A DNA stretch of 64,000 bases from Sphingobacterium lactis (GCF_011046555.1 NZ_CP049246.1:620001-684000), one strand, 5' to 3'; shown: positions 36,386 through 44,984, counted from the first letter of the stretch. Notes: generated by a model not told the origin, from the letters alone. Translations and numbers: made by a program.

Positions 36386-36825
36386 TTCTTTGTATGGTAA
36401 GTTACTTGTATAGCTGGATTGATTTTCAGAAGCTCCTGCACAAAGGATACATTATCCGTTGGAGAGATATAGAATTCATCGTACCTGTTATAATACACAA
36501 TTATACCGTGTCTGGCAATTGCTGGGCGCATGCCCACATGCAGGGTCTTTCCCACATCCAATTTATGGATATCCCGGATTCGGGCTTTTCCGAAAAACAC
36601 CAAACTACGATAACGGAGGTATTCACCATCAATCGTATATTCGGTCGTCCAGTATACGATCAGGATCAACATGGTACAACCTCCCAATATACAGGCCATA
36701 AAGATCCCCCACTGCTGCAAGCTGGCATCGGTCAGGAAAAGGATAATCGAAAATAAGGGAACCATCAGCAGGCACATAAAATAGAGGGTAAAGGGTTCCC
36801 ATCTGGATCGGTAACGAATTGGCAT
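36382..36825 (-). CDS. Membrane protein with bacterial PH domain (bPH_4-like)
   Basis: The protein has 147 residues. Two membrane helices at about 12-32 and 38-58 are followed by a small beta-rich domain (YTIDGEYLRYRSLVFFG, IRDIHKLDV, YDEFYISPTDNVSFVQELLKINP). The ISPTD...FVQELLKINP ending is what I recognise from the bPH_4 (DUF1200) family. Function unknown; such domains may sense lipid or membrane state. It follows tRNA-Gly on the minus strand, with the tRNA terminator between them, and ends inside a terminator shared with the MFS exporter gene. Confidence 0.78.
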   Translation of the reverse strand: MPIRYRSRWEPFTLYFMCLLMVPLFSIILFLTDASLQQWGIFMACILGGCTMLILIVYWTTEYTIDGEYLRYRSLVFFGKARIRDIHKLDVGKTLHVGMRPAIARHGIIVYYNRYDEFYISPTDNVSFVQELLKINPAIQVTYHTKK

Positions 36826-36837
36826 ACCTAAAAATAC

Positions 36838-36867
36838 AAAAAGCTTCCGAAAATCGGAAGCTTTTTA
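36838..36867 (-). terminator. Terminator of the tRNA-Gly gene
   Basis: Perfect stem AAGCTTCCGA/TCGGAAGCTT with loop AAA, followed on the minus strand by a T run, just after the CCA end of the tRNA. Confidence 0.9.
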
Positions 36868-36868
36868 G

Positions 36869-36944
36869 TGGAGCGAAAGACGAGATTCGAACTCGCGACC
36901 CCAACCTTGGCAAGGTTGTGCTCTACCAACTGAGCTACTTTCGC
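36869..36944 (-). tRNA. tRNA-Gly (anticodon GCC)
   Basis: The minus strand folds as a cloverleaf of 76 bases. The acceptor is GCGAAAG/CTTTCGC with discriminator T and an encoded CCA end. The D arm holds AGCTCAGTTGGTAGAGC, the anticodon stem CAACC/GGTTG encloses the loop TTGCCAA (anticodon GCC), and the T arm holds GTTCGAATC. It reads GGC and GGU glycine codons. It has its own promoter (36956-36985) and terminator. Confidence 0.97.
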
Positions 36945-36955
36945 TTGAAGTGCTA

Positions 36956-36985
36956 CAAAAATACGATTATTTTGTTTATTGACAA
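36956..36985 (-). promoter_or_regulatory. Promoter of tRNA-Gly
   Basis: On the minus strand TTG, 19 bases, then TATTTTTG: a full two-part Bacteroidota promoter just before the tRNA. Confidence 0.7.
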
Positions 36986-37025
36986 CATTAACGCGGATTT
37001 TTTTGAAAATTTTTCTGTAGCTGCT

Positions 37026-38567
37026 TTATCTTTTTATTGCATCGATGCAGTTCATTCCGTCGATTGCGGCCGAGACGATCCCACCGGCATAGCCTGCTCC
37101 TTCAGCACAAGGGTATAAACCAGCTACTTGCGGATGTTGCAGCGTATCTTTATCTCTCGGAATACGAATTGGCGAGGACGTCCGCGATTCTACCCCGACC
37201 AGGATGGCCTCATTGCTGTAATAGCCTTTCATCTTCTTTCCAAAGATAGGCAAGGCCCCACGGAGGGCTTCATGAACAAAGTTTGGCAGCACTTCGCGAA
37301 GATCTACCGATCGTGTTCCAGGTTTATAGGAGTTCTCCGGTAAATCCATCGACACCCGATTTTCCACAAAGTCCACCATGCGCTGGGCCGGTGCAACCAA
37401 TTGGCCACCGCCCAGGGTAAAGGCCCGTTGTTCGATTTGACGCTGGAATGCCAGAAGCGCAAAGGGATCTTGATCAGCACCCACTACGTCTTCCAAATTG
37501 ATCTGGATAACGGTACCCGAGTTGGCATGTGGGTTATTTCGTTTGGAGGGCGACCAACCGTTCACTACGATTTCATCCGCATCTGTCGCGCAGGGGGCAA
37601 TAATCCCTCCCGGGCACATACAGAAGGAGAACACCCCTCTCCCGTCCACCTGTTCGACCAAACTGTAATACGCTGGCGGAAGGTTTTCAGGACGTACGGA
37701 ACAATGGTACTGCGCCTGGTCGATAACTTCCTGTGGATGCTCAATACGGACCCCCAAGGCAAACGGCTTGGCTTCCAACAACCAGCCCTTGGAACGGAAG
37801 AGCTCAAAGATATCCCGTGCGGAATGGCCCGTTGCAACCACGACATGCTTGGCATGCAGGGTGCCCGCCGTTGTTGTGTGAACACCTTGCACATGCCCAA
37901 ACTGTTCGATGATATCGGTTACCTTGCAGTCGAAATGCACCTCTCCACCGTATTCCAATATACGCTCGCGAATGCTTTCAATGATATGGGGAAGTTTATT
38001 GGTACCAATATGTGGGCGTGCATCCACCATGATATCTTCAGGCGCTCCATGTTCTACGAATATGGAAAGGACCTGCTGCACATCCCCTCGCTTATTGGAC
38101 CGGGTATAGAGTTTTCCATCGGAATAGGTCCCAGCGCCACCTTCACCGAAGCAATAGTTGGATTCGGGATTCACCAATCCTTCACGATTGATCTTGGCCA
38201 GATCACGGCGGCGGTCTTTCACCTGTTTCCCCCGTTCCACAACAATCGGTTTTAATCCCAATTCCAAACAGCGGTATGCTGCAAAAAGACCTGCTGGACC
38301 AGCGCCAATAATAATGACCGGCTCAGCATCCTGAACCGACTGAAGCTTTGTTGCATACACCGGCGCGGCCGCTGGCTCATCGATAAAGTAGACCACCCGC
38401 ATACGGAAGAGTACCTGCCGACCTCGCGCGTCGATGGACCGCTTGCGGACATGGAAACCCTGGATACGTTTTTCTGGAATACGGAGCTTCTTTGCCCCCT
38501 CGGATAGGATGCGCTGCTCATCCTGCACTTCCGCAGGAATCAAGGCGATTTCAATTTCTTTCTGCAT
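37026..38567 (-). CDS. FAD-dependent oxidoreductase (YtfP/BaiN-unrelated 'uncharacterised FAD-dependent dehydrogenase' group)
   Basis: The protein has 513 residues. A short N-terminal domain of about 80 residues comes before the FAD-binding Rossmann motif VIIIGAGPAGLFAAY (about 84-98). The conserved NYCFGEGGAGTYSDGKL, GTNKLP and VVVATGHSARD follow, and a C-terminal FAD motif is PCAEGAGYAGGIVSAAIDG. This is a widespread family annotated as NAD(P)/FAD-dependent oxidoreductase with no proven reaction; the order of N-terminal domain and FAD motif is typical of it. The gene stands alone with a consensus promoter (38601-38608). Confidence 0.85.
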   Translation of the reverse strand: MQKEIEIALIPAEVQDEQRILSEGAKKLRIPEKRIQGFHVRKRSIDARGRQVLFRMRVVYFIDEPAAAPVYATKLQSVQDAEPVIIIGAGPAGLFAAYRCLELGLKPIVVERGKQVKDRRRDLAKINREGLVNPESNYCFGEGGAGTYSDGKLYTRSNKRGDVQQVLSIFVEHGAPEDIMVDARPHIGTNKLPHIIESIRERILEYGGEVHFDCKVTDIIEQFGHVQGVHTTTAGTLHAKHVVVATGHSARDIFELFRSKGWLLEAKPFALGVRIEHPQEVIDQAQYHCSVRPENLPPAYYSLVEQVDGRGVFSFCMCPGGIIAPCATDADEIVVNGWSPSKRNNPHANSGTVIQINLEDVVGADQDPFALLAFQRQIEQRAFTLGGGQLVAPAQRMVDFVENRVSMDLPENSYKPGTRSVDLREVLPNFVHEALRGALPIFGKKMKGYYSNEAILVGVESRTSSPIRIPRDKDTLQHPQVAGLYPCAEGAGYAGGIVSAAIDGMNCIDAIKR

Positions 38568-38600
38568 ATGCCTGTTGGGGTTTTATCCCAAAATTTTACG

Positions 38601-38608
38601 CAAAGATA
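38601..38608 (-). promoter_or_regulatory. -7 promoter element of the FAD oxidoreductase gene
   Basis: TATCTTTG on the minus strand, a perfect match, 33 bases before the ATG. Confidence 0.65.
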
Positions 38609-38716
38609 TCAAAAACTGACATTATTTCTTCAATATTCAGGATTGGTATGTGGTTTGATACTGCCTTTATTAAAACAAATTATTACTTTTAAGTATTACT
38701 AGAAAAAACATTACAC

Positions 38717-39295
38717 ATGAAAAGATTATTAATCGTATTTGTAGGCTTGCTTACGGCTCTTTCTTTTAGCTCTTGTGGTTACAATACCATGGTTTCAAAA
38801 GATGAAAATGTAAAAGGAAAATGGGCTCAGGTAGAAAATGCCTACCAACGTAGAGCGGATTTGATCCCGAACTTAGTCAATACCGTAAAAGGTGCTGCAC
38901 AACACGAGCAGGGAACCCTGACCGCTGTAACAGAGGCACGCGCGAAAGCGACCTCCGTACAGGTTGACCCGAATAACTTGACAGAAGAGTCGATTGCAAA
39001 TTTCCAACAAGCACAGGATGGTCTTTCCCAATCCTTAGGCCGTTTATTGGTTAGCGTGGAATCATACCCTGATTTGAAAGCAAATGCGAACTTTCAGGAG
39101 TTGCAGGCACAATTGGAAGGCACGGAAAATCGCATCTCTGTAGAACGCCGAGCGTATAATGAAGCTGTTCAGGATTACAACACGACGGTGCGTAGCTTCC
39201 CGAACAACATTATGGCAGGTATTTTCGGATTCAAGGCTAAAGGTACATTCAAGGCTACTGAAGGATCTGACAAGGCGCCTACCGTTCAGTTTTAA
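38717..39295 (+). CDS. lemA: LemA family lipoprotein
   Basis: The protein has 192 residues. A signal with lipobox (LSFSSC, C20) is followed by NTMVSKDENVKGKWAQVENAYQRRADLIPNLVNTVK-type sequence (the core stretch WAQVENAYQRRADLIPNL is characteristic). LemA proteins are long alpha-helical bundles anchored to the membrane. They are often encoded beside TPM-domain proteins, as here. Their role is not settled. A -7 candidate (TACTTTTA, one mismatch) lies at 38684-38691. A strong hairpin between this gene and the next may set the ratio of their transcripts. Confidence 0.93.
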   Translation: MKRLLIVFVGLLTALSFSSCGYNTMVSKDENVKGKWAQVENAYQRRADLIPNLVNTVKGAAQHEQGTLTAVTEARAKATSVQVDPNNLTEESIANFQQAQDGLSQSLGRLLVSVESYPDLKANANFQELQAQLEGTENRISVERRAYNEAVQDYNTTVRSFPNNIMAGIFGFKAKGTFKATEGSDKAPTVQF

Positions 39296-39324
39296 TGAAT
39301 TTTTTATTGTTGTTAATATCACGT

Positions 39325-39367
39325 AAAGATGAATGTTTGGGGGGCATATCTTCAACATTCATCTTTT
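39325..39367 (+). terminator. Strong hairpin between lemA and the first TPM gene
   Basis: A perfect 13-base-pair stem (AAAGATGAATGTT with AACATTCATCTTT) encloses a 16-base loop and is followed by TTTTC. It may be a leaky terminator or an mRNA stabiliser inside the lemA-TPM operon. Confidence 0.65.
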
Positions 39368-39382
39368 CTATTTTGAGGCCAA

Positions 39383-39817
39383 ATGGAAATATTCAATCAA
39401 GAAGAACAAGAGCAGGTTGTCCAGGCGATTAGCTTGGCAGAGAACCTCACCTCCGGTGAGCTTAGATTAGTGGTGGAACGGAAGACACACGGTCTTGAAG
39501 CCTATGAACAGGCTAAATCTTATTTTGAAAAACTCAAGATGCACCAAACGGCGCAACGGAACGGCGTATTGATCTACCTAGCGATCGACGACCATCAGTT
39601 TGCCATTATCGGCGATGCCGGAATCAATGAAAAAGTACCTGCAGATTTCTGGGAGTCCACCAAAGAACTGATGCTTTCCCATTTTAAGCAGGAAGATTAT
39701 GTTCACGGTCTCATTGTGGGCATTGAAAAAGCAGGACAGCAGTTGGCGACCTTCTTCCCGAGAAGAGAAGATGATGTCAATGAGCTTCCAAATGATATAC
39801 ATTTCGGTAATTCGTAA
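39383..39817 (+). CDS. TPM-domain (DUF477) protein, cytoplasmic form
   Basis: The protein has 144 residues and no signal peptide. A single TPM domain covers the chain: ENLTSGELRLVVERKT, then NGVLIYLAIDDHQFAIIGDAGINEKVP, and LIVGIEKAGQQLATFFP near the end. TPM domains are found in photosystem repair phosphatase-like and stress proteins. Here the gene sits between lemA and a secreted TPM paralogue, five bases before the latter. The three genes probably make a membrane-associated set whose function is unknown. Confidence 0.88.
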   Translation: MEIFNQEEQEQVVQAISLAENLTSGELRLVVERKTHGLEAYEQAKSYFEKLKMHQTAQRNGVLIYLAIDDHQFAIIGDAGINEKVPADFWESTKELMLSHFKQEDYVHGLIVGIEKAGQQLATFFPRREDDVNELPNDIHFGNS

Positions 39818-39822
39818 TTATT

Positions 39823-40650
39823 ATGCACAGAAAAATTAGCCTTAGAACCTTTTCAACAAGCATTTTCTTCACCATATTATTGGCCTTTGTCGGCCAATTC
39901 CAACTGTTCGCACAGGACTTCCCTCCCGTGCCGAATGCCTTGGTTACGGATTATACGAACACGCTGTCCTCAGGACAGAAAGCGGAACTGGAGCAGAAGT
40001 TGTTGCGTTTTGAAGACTCCACGAGCATACAGATCGCAGTGGTCGTTATGACGTCCACGGGGGATTATGATGTTGCAGATTATGGCGATCGCCTGGCTGC
40101 AAAATGGGGTGTCGGGAATAAAAAGTTCAATAACGGTATTCTGTTCTTGGTAGCTTTAGGCGATCGCGCAATGACCATCCGGACGGGTTATGGCCTTGAG
40201 GGTGCTGTTCCCGATGCTATCGCTTACCGCATCATTGAGAATGAGGTAAAGCCAGCTTTCCGTCAAGGCGATTACTTCACAGGGATCAACCGAGGAACAG
40301 ATGCGATTATTTCCTATTCCAAGGGTGAATACAAGGTCGATCCGAATGATTCCTACTCCACGGAAGGTGGGGGCGGCATTCCGATCATCTTTATCATTAT
40401 CGTGATCATTGTCATCATTTCGGTGATTTCAAAATCCGGTGGTGGCGGAAAAAATGGTGGCGGTCGGGTCATGGGCGGTCGTGGATCGTCTGACTTATTC
40501 TGGTGGACCTTACTGAACTCCCTGGGCGGCGGCGGTCGTGACAACGATGGTGGCGGCTTTGGAGGTGGCTTCGGTGGCGGTGGCGGCGGAGGTTTTGGCG
40601 GCTTCGGCGGCGGAGGCTTCGGCGGAGGTGGTGCCAGTGGCCGGTGGTAA
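39823..40650 (+). CDS. TPM-domain (YgcG-like) membrane protein with Gly-rich tail
   Basis: The protein has 275 residues. A signal peptide is followed by a TPM domain at about 35-170 (VTDYTNTLSSGQKAELEQKL, RAMTIRTGYGLEGAVPDAI), one membrane helix at about 186-202 (almost all Ile/Val), and a C-terminal tail of about 70 residues made mostly of glycine with a few Phe, ending in GASGRW. Gly-rich tails are common in this family and give a flexible, probably disordered end. It is five bases behind the other TPM gene and forms a unit with it and lemA. Confidence 0.9.
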   Translation: MHRKISLRTFSTSIFFTILLAFVGQFQLFAQDFPPVPNALVTDYTNTLSSGQKAELEQKLLRFEDSTSIQIAVVVMTSTGDYDVADYGDRLAAKWGVGNKKFNNGILFLVALGDRAMTIRTGYGLEGAVPDAIAYRIIENEVKPAFRQGDYFTGINRGTDAIISYSKGEYKVDPNDSYSTEGGGGIPIIFIIIVIIVIISVISKSGGGGKNGGGRVMGGRGSSDLFWWTLLNSLGGGGRDNDGGGFGGGFGGGGGGGFGGFGGGGFGGGGASGRW

Positions 40651-40696
40651 TTGGAACAGTATATGTTGTATATAGTAAAAATATAAAATAAGTAAT

Positions 40697-41836
40697 ATGA
40701 AAAAAGCAATTGTAGGAGTACTTGCAGCAATCCCTTCCCTGTTGTTCGCACAGGAGGATTTCTCTATCAAGGGCTCGTTAAAAAATGTGGATGCCCCAGC
40801 GAAGGTATTTATGATGTATGCGGAAAATGGAGAGCGCCATATCGATTCTGCCATGGTACAAAAAGGCGCTTTTGCCTTCAATGGCATTGTTGCTGAGCCT
40901 ACGCAAGCGCAATTGATCATGTCTCCGGAGGGGAAATCCCTACAGGAGCTGGCAAGTCCCGGAAAAACAATTGATATGACCATGCTCTATCTGGCAAAGG
41001 GTGTCATTCAAGTACAAGGTGATAACCTTGCTTCCGCGAACATCAGCGGAAATGAGATCAATAAAGATTTTGCAGGTTACAAAACCGCGATAAAAAGCTT
41101 TGCCGATCAATTTGCCGTATTGGAGAAAGAATTCCAATCCGCTACGCCTGAGCAACAGCAAGATGAGGAATTCATCAATAGCCTGCAGTCTCGTGCGGAG
41201 AAGCTTTTTGCCGAACAAGCACGGATCAATGAAGACTATGTGAAGCAAAACCCGAACAGTTATGTCAGTCTTGGCCTACTCTCGGAACTGGTAAATGCCG
41301 AAAATGTAAATTCGGTGGCTGTCCCGGCTTATGGTAAAATGTCTGCAGCGCTCAAAAATACGGCTCAAGGTAAGCGCCTGGGCGAGAAAATCGAAAAATT
41401 GAAAGCTGTAGCGATCGGTTCCGTAGCACCGGAAATCGCGTTACCTGATACTTCAGGAAACGTCGTTAAATTATCTTCCCTTCGCGGAAAATATGTGCTG
41501 ATCGATTTCTGGGCAAGCTGGTGTGGACCATGTCGCCAGGAAAATCCGAACGTAGTTGCAGCATTCAATAAATACAAGGACAAGAACTTCACTATTTTTG
41601 GTGTATCCTTGGATCGTGAAAACGGAAAAGAAGATTGGATGAAAGCGATCAAAGATGATAAATTGGAGCAATGGACACAGGTTTCAGATTTGAAATTCTG
41701 GCAATCTCCAGTTGTTGCACTATATGGTATCGAAGGTATTCCACAGAACTTCCTGTTGGATCCAGAGGGCAAGATCATTGCAACAAACCTTCGCGGTGAA
41801 GCACTTGAGGCTAAACTTGCTGAAGTTATTAAATAG
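40697..41836 (+). CDS. TlpA-like thiol-disulfide oxidoreductase with DUF4369 N-terminus
   Basis: The protein has 379 residues. A signal peptide ends near LLFAQ. A DUF4369-like domain covers about 20-110 (FSIKGSLKNVDAPAKVFMMY), a helical linker follows, and a C-terminal thioredoxin fold begins near 240 with the redox motif WCGPC in FWASWCGPCRQENP. The cis-Pro is in EGIPQNFLLDP. It would reduce or exchange disulfides of envelope proteins. A shorter paralogue lies at 52.7 kb with a very similar thioredoxin part. A strong terminator shared with the convergent radA follows. Confidence 0.92.
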   Translation: MKKAIVGVLAAIPSLLFAQEDFSIKGSLKNVDAPAKVFMMYAENGERHIDSAMVQKGAFAFNGIVAEPTQAQLIMSPEGKSLQELASPGKTIDMTMLYLAKGVIQVQGDNLASANISGNEINKDFAGYKTAIKSFADQFAVLEKEFQSATPEQQQDEEFINSLQSRAEKLFAEQARINEDYVKQNPNSYVSLGLLSELVNAENVNSVAVPAYGKMSAALKNTAQGKRLGEKIEKLKAVAIGSVAPEIALPDTSGNVVKLSSLRGKYVLIDFWASWCGPCRQENPNVVAAFNKYKDKNFTIFGVSLDRENGKEDWMKAIKDDKLEQWTQVSDLKFWQSPVVALYGIEGIPQNFLLDPEGKIIATNLRGEALEAKLAEVIK

Positions 41837-41859
41837 CAGATCAGTCTGCGATAAAAAAA

Positions 41860-41889
41860 GGCGAGCTTGTGTAAAGCTCGCCTTTTTTT
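41860..41889. terminator. Bidirectional terminator between tlpA-like and radA
   Basis: Stem GGCGAGCTT/AAGCTCGCC with loop GTGTA, flanked by an A run and a T run. Confidence 0.93.
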
Positions 41890-43276
41890 ATCCGAATAAT
41901 ATCCGGAATACATCCTCGAGGGTCGCCACGGGCCGTACTAAAATCTGGTACCGTTTGACATCCAGCCCCTTGGTATTGTATTTGGAAATAAATATCTGTT
42001 CAAAGCCTAATTTTTCGGCTTCCTGAATGCGCTGTTCAATACGGTTCACTGCCCGAATCTCACCCGACAGGCCGACTTCACCCGCAAAGGTGATGTTTGC
42101 TGGAAGGGGGATATCCTGTTGCGATGAAATCAGCGAAGCAATGACTGCAAGATCCACGGCAGGATCTTCAACACGTAAGCCACCGGCAATATTCAGGAAC
42201 ACATCCTGTGCGCTCATGCGGAAGCCAAATCTTTTTTCCAGCACGGCCAATAACATATTCAATCGCTTGGTGTCAAACCCCGTTGAGCTACGCTGCGGTG
42301 TGCCATAGGCTGAGTTGGAAACCAATGCCTGTACCTCAATCATCAAGGGGCGCATACCTTCCAGCATGGCGGCTACCGCTACCCCACTCACCTGTTCCTC
42401 CCGTTGCGACAGCATAATCTCCGAAGGGTTGGAAACTTCCCGCAGACCGGACCCTTGCATCTCGTAGATCCCCAATTCCGATGAAGATCCAAATCGATTC
42501 TTCACGGCACGCAAGATCCGATAGACATGGTTTCTATCGCCCTCAAACTGCAGCACGGTGTCCACCATGTGCTCCAGCACCTTTGGCCCTGCAATGGAAC
42601 CATCTTTCGTAATATGGCCCACGATGAAAACAGGCGTATTGGTCTCTTTAGCAAATCGCAATAGCTCTGCGGTACACTCCCGAACTTGGGACACCGATCC
42701 CGGAGCCGATTCGATCTGCGCAGAATGCAACGTCTGGATCGAGTCGATGACCACCACATTCGGTTCTACCTGATCGATCTGTTTGAAGATGTTCTGCATA
42801 CTCGTCTCCGTGAGGATAAAGCAATTGGCATTGGAGCTCTGCGACAATCGCTCCGCCCGCATCTTGATCTGTTGCTCGCTTTCCTCCCCTGAAATATACA
42901 ACGTCTTCACTTTCGGAATGGAAAGGGCCAATTGCAACATCAAGGTTGACTTGCCGATTCCCGGCTCGCCGCCGATCAGTACCAGTGAGCCCGGCACGAT
43001 GCCCCCACCTAGAACACGGTTAAACTCCTTATCTGGAGCTTCTAGCCGCTGTTCTTCGGAGTAGACAATCTCATGGATTATCGCTGCCTTGTTGGTACGC
43101 TTCGTCCCCGTATTTGCCACAGTGGAACTCCGCCATTCCGGCACCCTACTGGAGGATTTCTCCACCACCTCTTCCACAAACGTATTCCATTGCTTACAGG
43201 ATGGACACTGCCCTAACCATTTCGGGGATTCATACCCACATGATTGACAGAAATATGCTGATTTTGTCTTCGCCAT
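41888..43276 (-). CDS. radA: DNA repair protein RadA
   Basis: The protein has 462 residues. The N-terminal zinc finger has C10-x2-C13 and C24-x2-C27. Walker A is GGEPGIGKST, and the RadA-specific KNRFGSS is in the ATPase core. The C-terminal Lon-like domain includes GEVGLSGEIRAVNRIEQR. RadA is a hexameric helicase-like motor that helps branch migration in recombination. The gene overlaps the terminator by a few bases at its stop. It is divergent from a sigma factor gene across a 68-base gap. Confidence 0.97.
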   Translation of the reverse strand: MAKTKSAYFCQSCGYESPKWLGQCPSCKQWNTFVEEVVEKSSSRVPEWRSSTVANTGTKRTNKAAIIHEIVYSEEQRLEAPDKEFNRVLGGGIVPGSLVLIGGEPGIGKSTLMLQLALSIPKVKTLYISGEESEQQIKMRAERLSQSSNANCFILTETSMQNIFKQIDQVEPNVVVIDSIQTLHSAQIESAPGSVSQVRECTAELLRFAKETNTPVFIVGHITKDGSIAGPKVLEHMVDTVLQFEGDRNHVYRILRAVKNRFGSSSELGIYEMQGSGLREVSNPSEIMLSQREEQVSGVAVAAMLEGMRPLMIEVQALVSNSAYGTPQRSSTGFDTKRLNMLLAVLEKRFGFRMSAQDVFLNIAGGLRVEDPAVDLAVIASLISSQQDIPLPANITFAGEVGLSGEIRAVNRIEQRIQEAEKLGFEQIFISKYNTKGLDVKRYQILVRPVATLEDVFRILFG

Positions 43277-43310
43277 TGAGCGAATTTAAAAAATTGTAAG
43301 AACATTTGTA

Positions 43311-43328
43311 ACAATACCTTACTATTGT
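43311..43328. promoter_or_regulatory. Inverted repeat between radA and the sigma factor gene
   Basis: ACAATA-ccttac-TATTGT is a perfect six-base dyad with a six-base spacer, 17 bases before the sigma factor ATG. It could be an operator for the divergent pair. No known binding protein is suggested. Confidence 0.35.
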
Positions 43329-43344
43329 CGACAAATACCCATAC

Positions 43345-43851
43345 ATGGCAAACGTCCTAGAACAAGAATTCGTGAACCTGCTGGAGGAAAACCAAAATAT
43401 CCTCCACAAGATCTGCAAGCTGTATACCACAGATCTCGCGGCTCACCAGGATCTGTTCCAGGAAATGGTCATCCAATTGTGGCGATCCTATCCCAAATTC
43501 AAGGGCGATGCAAAATTCTCCACGTGGGCCTATCGGGTATCCTTAAACACGGCCATCTCCTTATATCGCGGTAGCAAATCCAAAATTCAAACCGTTGAAT
43601 GGGATCATGACTTATCCAATATCCGCTATGAGGAATACAATACCGAAGCCGATGAACAGCTGAAATTCCTGTACGATGCCGTCAGGCAGCTGAACGATAT
43701 CGACAAGGCTTTGGTCTACATGTACCTGGAGGACAAGGATTATGCAGAGATTTCCGAAACGTTGGGTATCAGCGAAGGGAATGCCCGCGTAAAGATGAAT
43801 AGGATCAAGAATAAATTAAAAGAAATGCTTAGCAGGAAAGGAGTCGTATAA
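43345..43851 (+). CDS. ECF-type RNA polymerase sigma factor
   Basis: The protein has 168 residues with two sigma regions. Region 2 includes DLFQEMVIQLWRSYPKF and FSTWAYRVSLNTAI. Region 4 includes KDYAEISETLGISEGNARVKMNRI, with the helix-turn-helix. Region 3 is absent, as in ECF sigma factors. It would direct transcription of a small set of envelope or stress genes. The next gene overlaps the stop codon by one base (TAATG) and encodes a membrane protein that may be its anti-sigma factor, though no classical anti-sigma domain is seen. Confidence 0.9.
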   Translation: MANVLEQEFVNLLEENQNILHKICKLYTTDLAAHQDLFQEMVIQLWRSYPKFKGDAKFSTWAYRVSLNTAISLYRGSKSKIQTVEWDHDLSNIRYEEYNTEADEQLKFLYDAVRQLNDIDKALVYMYLEDKDYAEISETLGISEGNARVKMNRIKNKLKEMLSRKGVV

Positions 43852-44495
43852 TGAATGAACTGGATTTATTGAAGCAACATTGGCAGCAGGACAATAACTT
43901 CCCCCAGGTAAAGAGGAATGAGATCCGCAAGATGCTGTACAAAAGCTCATCTTCACTGGTGAAATGGATATTCTATATTTCCATTATCGAGCTGTTCGTG
44001 GGAATCGGATTGAATATCTGGTCTTCCCAGCTCAACCTGGATGATAAGGCTGATCCAATTTTCTATCAGATCGCCATAACGGTGGTCGATACGTTGGCCT
44101 ACATCTTTATCCTATATTTCATTTACAAGTTTTTCACTTCTTACCGAATGATCCGGAGCACCAACAATACCAAAAAGTTGTTGGAAACGATCTTGGATAC
44201 CAGGAAGACGGTCTATTTGTACATCAAATTCAATATTTACCTGATTATCTTCTCCATGATTCTCGGTGCTGGGAGTGTCATCTGGCAGGAAAATTTCGGC
44301 GTCAAATCCGTTGGGGAAATCATCTTTTATACCACCGCAATGGCCATTGTGCTGTTCTTGATGGGCTGGCTCGTCATATCCGTTATGCGGCTCTACTACC
44401 GTCTGATCTATATCCGATTGGTCAAGAAACTCGATAAGAACTATGAGGAGCTTGTCCGGCTGGAAGAGGAGGAAGAGCACGGAAAAACACCATAG
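43851..44495 (+). CDS. Four-helix membrane protein coupled to the sigma factor (possible anti-sigma factor)
   Basis: The protein has 214 residues. An N-terminal cytoplasmic segment of about 35 residues (MNELDLLKQHWQQDN) comes before four membrane helices (about 37-57, 74-95, 125-143 and 160-182), and the tail is very acidic. The opening LDLLKQHWQ resembles the N-terminal helix that precedes the membrane part in several Bacteroidota ECF-linked proteins. There is no zinc anti-sigma motif. The start shares one base with the sigma factor stop, so production of the two is coupled. An anti-sigma role is inferred from this coupling. Confidence 0.75.
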   Translation: MNELDLLKQHWQQDNNFPQVKRNEIRKMLYKSSSSLVKWIFYISIIELFVGIGLNIWSSQLNLDDKADPIFYQIAITVVDTLAYIFILYFIYKFFTSYRMIRSTNNTKKLLETILDTRKTVYLYIKFNIYLIIFSMILGAGSVIWQENFGVKSVGEIIFYTTAMAIVLFLMGWLVISVMRLYYRLIYIRLVKKLDKNYEELVRLEEEEEHGKTP

Positions 44496-44520
44496 ATTAA
44501 TTATATAGTTAAATTCAGAA

Positions 44521-44556
44521 AATGAAAAGGGCGCTTGAATTAGCGCCCATTTCATT
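44521..44556. terminator. Bidirectional terminator
   Basis: Stem GGGCGCT/AGCGCCC with loop TGAATT, extended by AATGAAA/TTTCATT on the flanks, between convergent genes. Confidence 0.88.
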
Positions 44557-44567
44557 TTGTCGATCTT

Positions 44568-44984
44568 TTATTTTGTGATTCGCTTCCACGTTTCCGTGCG
44601 TCCCAATAGGCTGATGCCCATATACCCGCGAATATCAAGTTGATTATCTCCCTTTAGGGTCATCTTACAACTGTAGGTCTTTCCCGATTTTGGATCATAG
44701 ATCTCACCATCTTCGTAGGTCTTTCCTTTTTTAGTGAATCCTGTTAGGATCTCCAGCCCTTGGATATCACGCGTGCGCAAATTTGGGTCGGGGTTCTTCG
44801 CGTCTTTCCTACCCGCATTCTTGATCCAATAGAGCTTTCCATAGAACTTATTGTTTTTCTTATAGATTTCAATACGTCCCTCACCACTTGGATTTTCCCA
44901 TTTTCCTAAAATGGGATCGTTGTTTTGCCCAAAAACCATCATTGTAAATAGCAGGGCACAAAATGTTGCAACTAGCTGTTTCAT
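44568..44984 (-). CDS. DUF2147 secreted protein
   Basis: From the ATG at 44984 the protein has 138 residues with a signal peptide ending near VFGQ. The rest matches DUF2147: ILGKWENPSGEGRIEIYKK, KFYGKLYWIK, GLEILTGF and a closing beta-strand, GRTETWKRI. The fold is a lipocalin-like beta-barrel. The function is unknown. A frame extension upstream begins at a TTG and was rejected. The gene stands alone. Confidence 0.9.
   Translation of the reverse strand: MKQLVATFCALLFTMMVFGQNNDPILGKWENPSGEGRIEIYKKNNKFYGKLYWIKNAGRKDAKNPDPNLRTRDIQGLEILTGFTKKGKTYEDGEIYDPKSGKTYSCKMTLKGDNQLDIRGYMGISLLGRTETWKRITK

Noticed and set aside
37401..38255. Long 284-codon frame on the plus strand
   Set aside because: It lies wholly inside the FAD oxidoreductase gene on the other strand, whose motifs are clear; no domain is seen in this frame.
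40353..40751. Proline-rich frame on the minus strand
   Set aside because: It is the mirror of the Gly-rich tail of the TPM protein; GGC/GGT codons read as Pro codons on the other strand.
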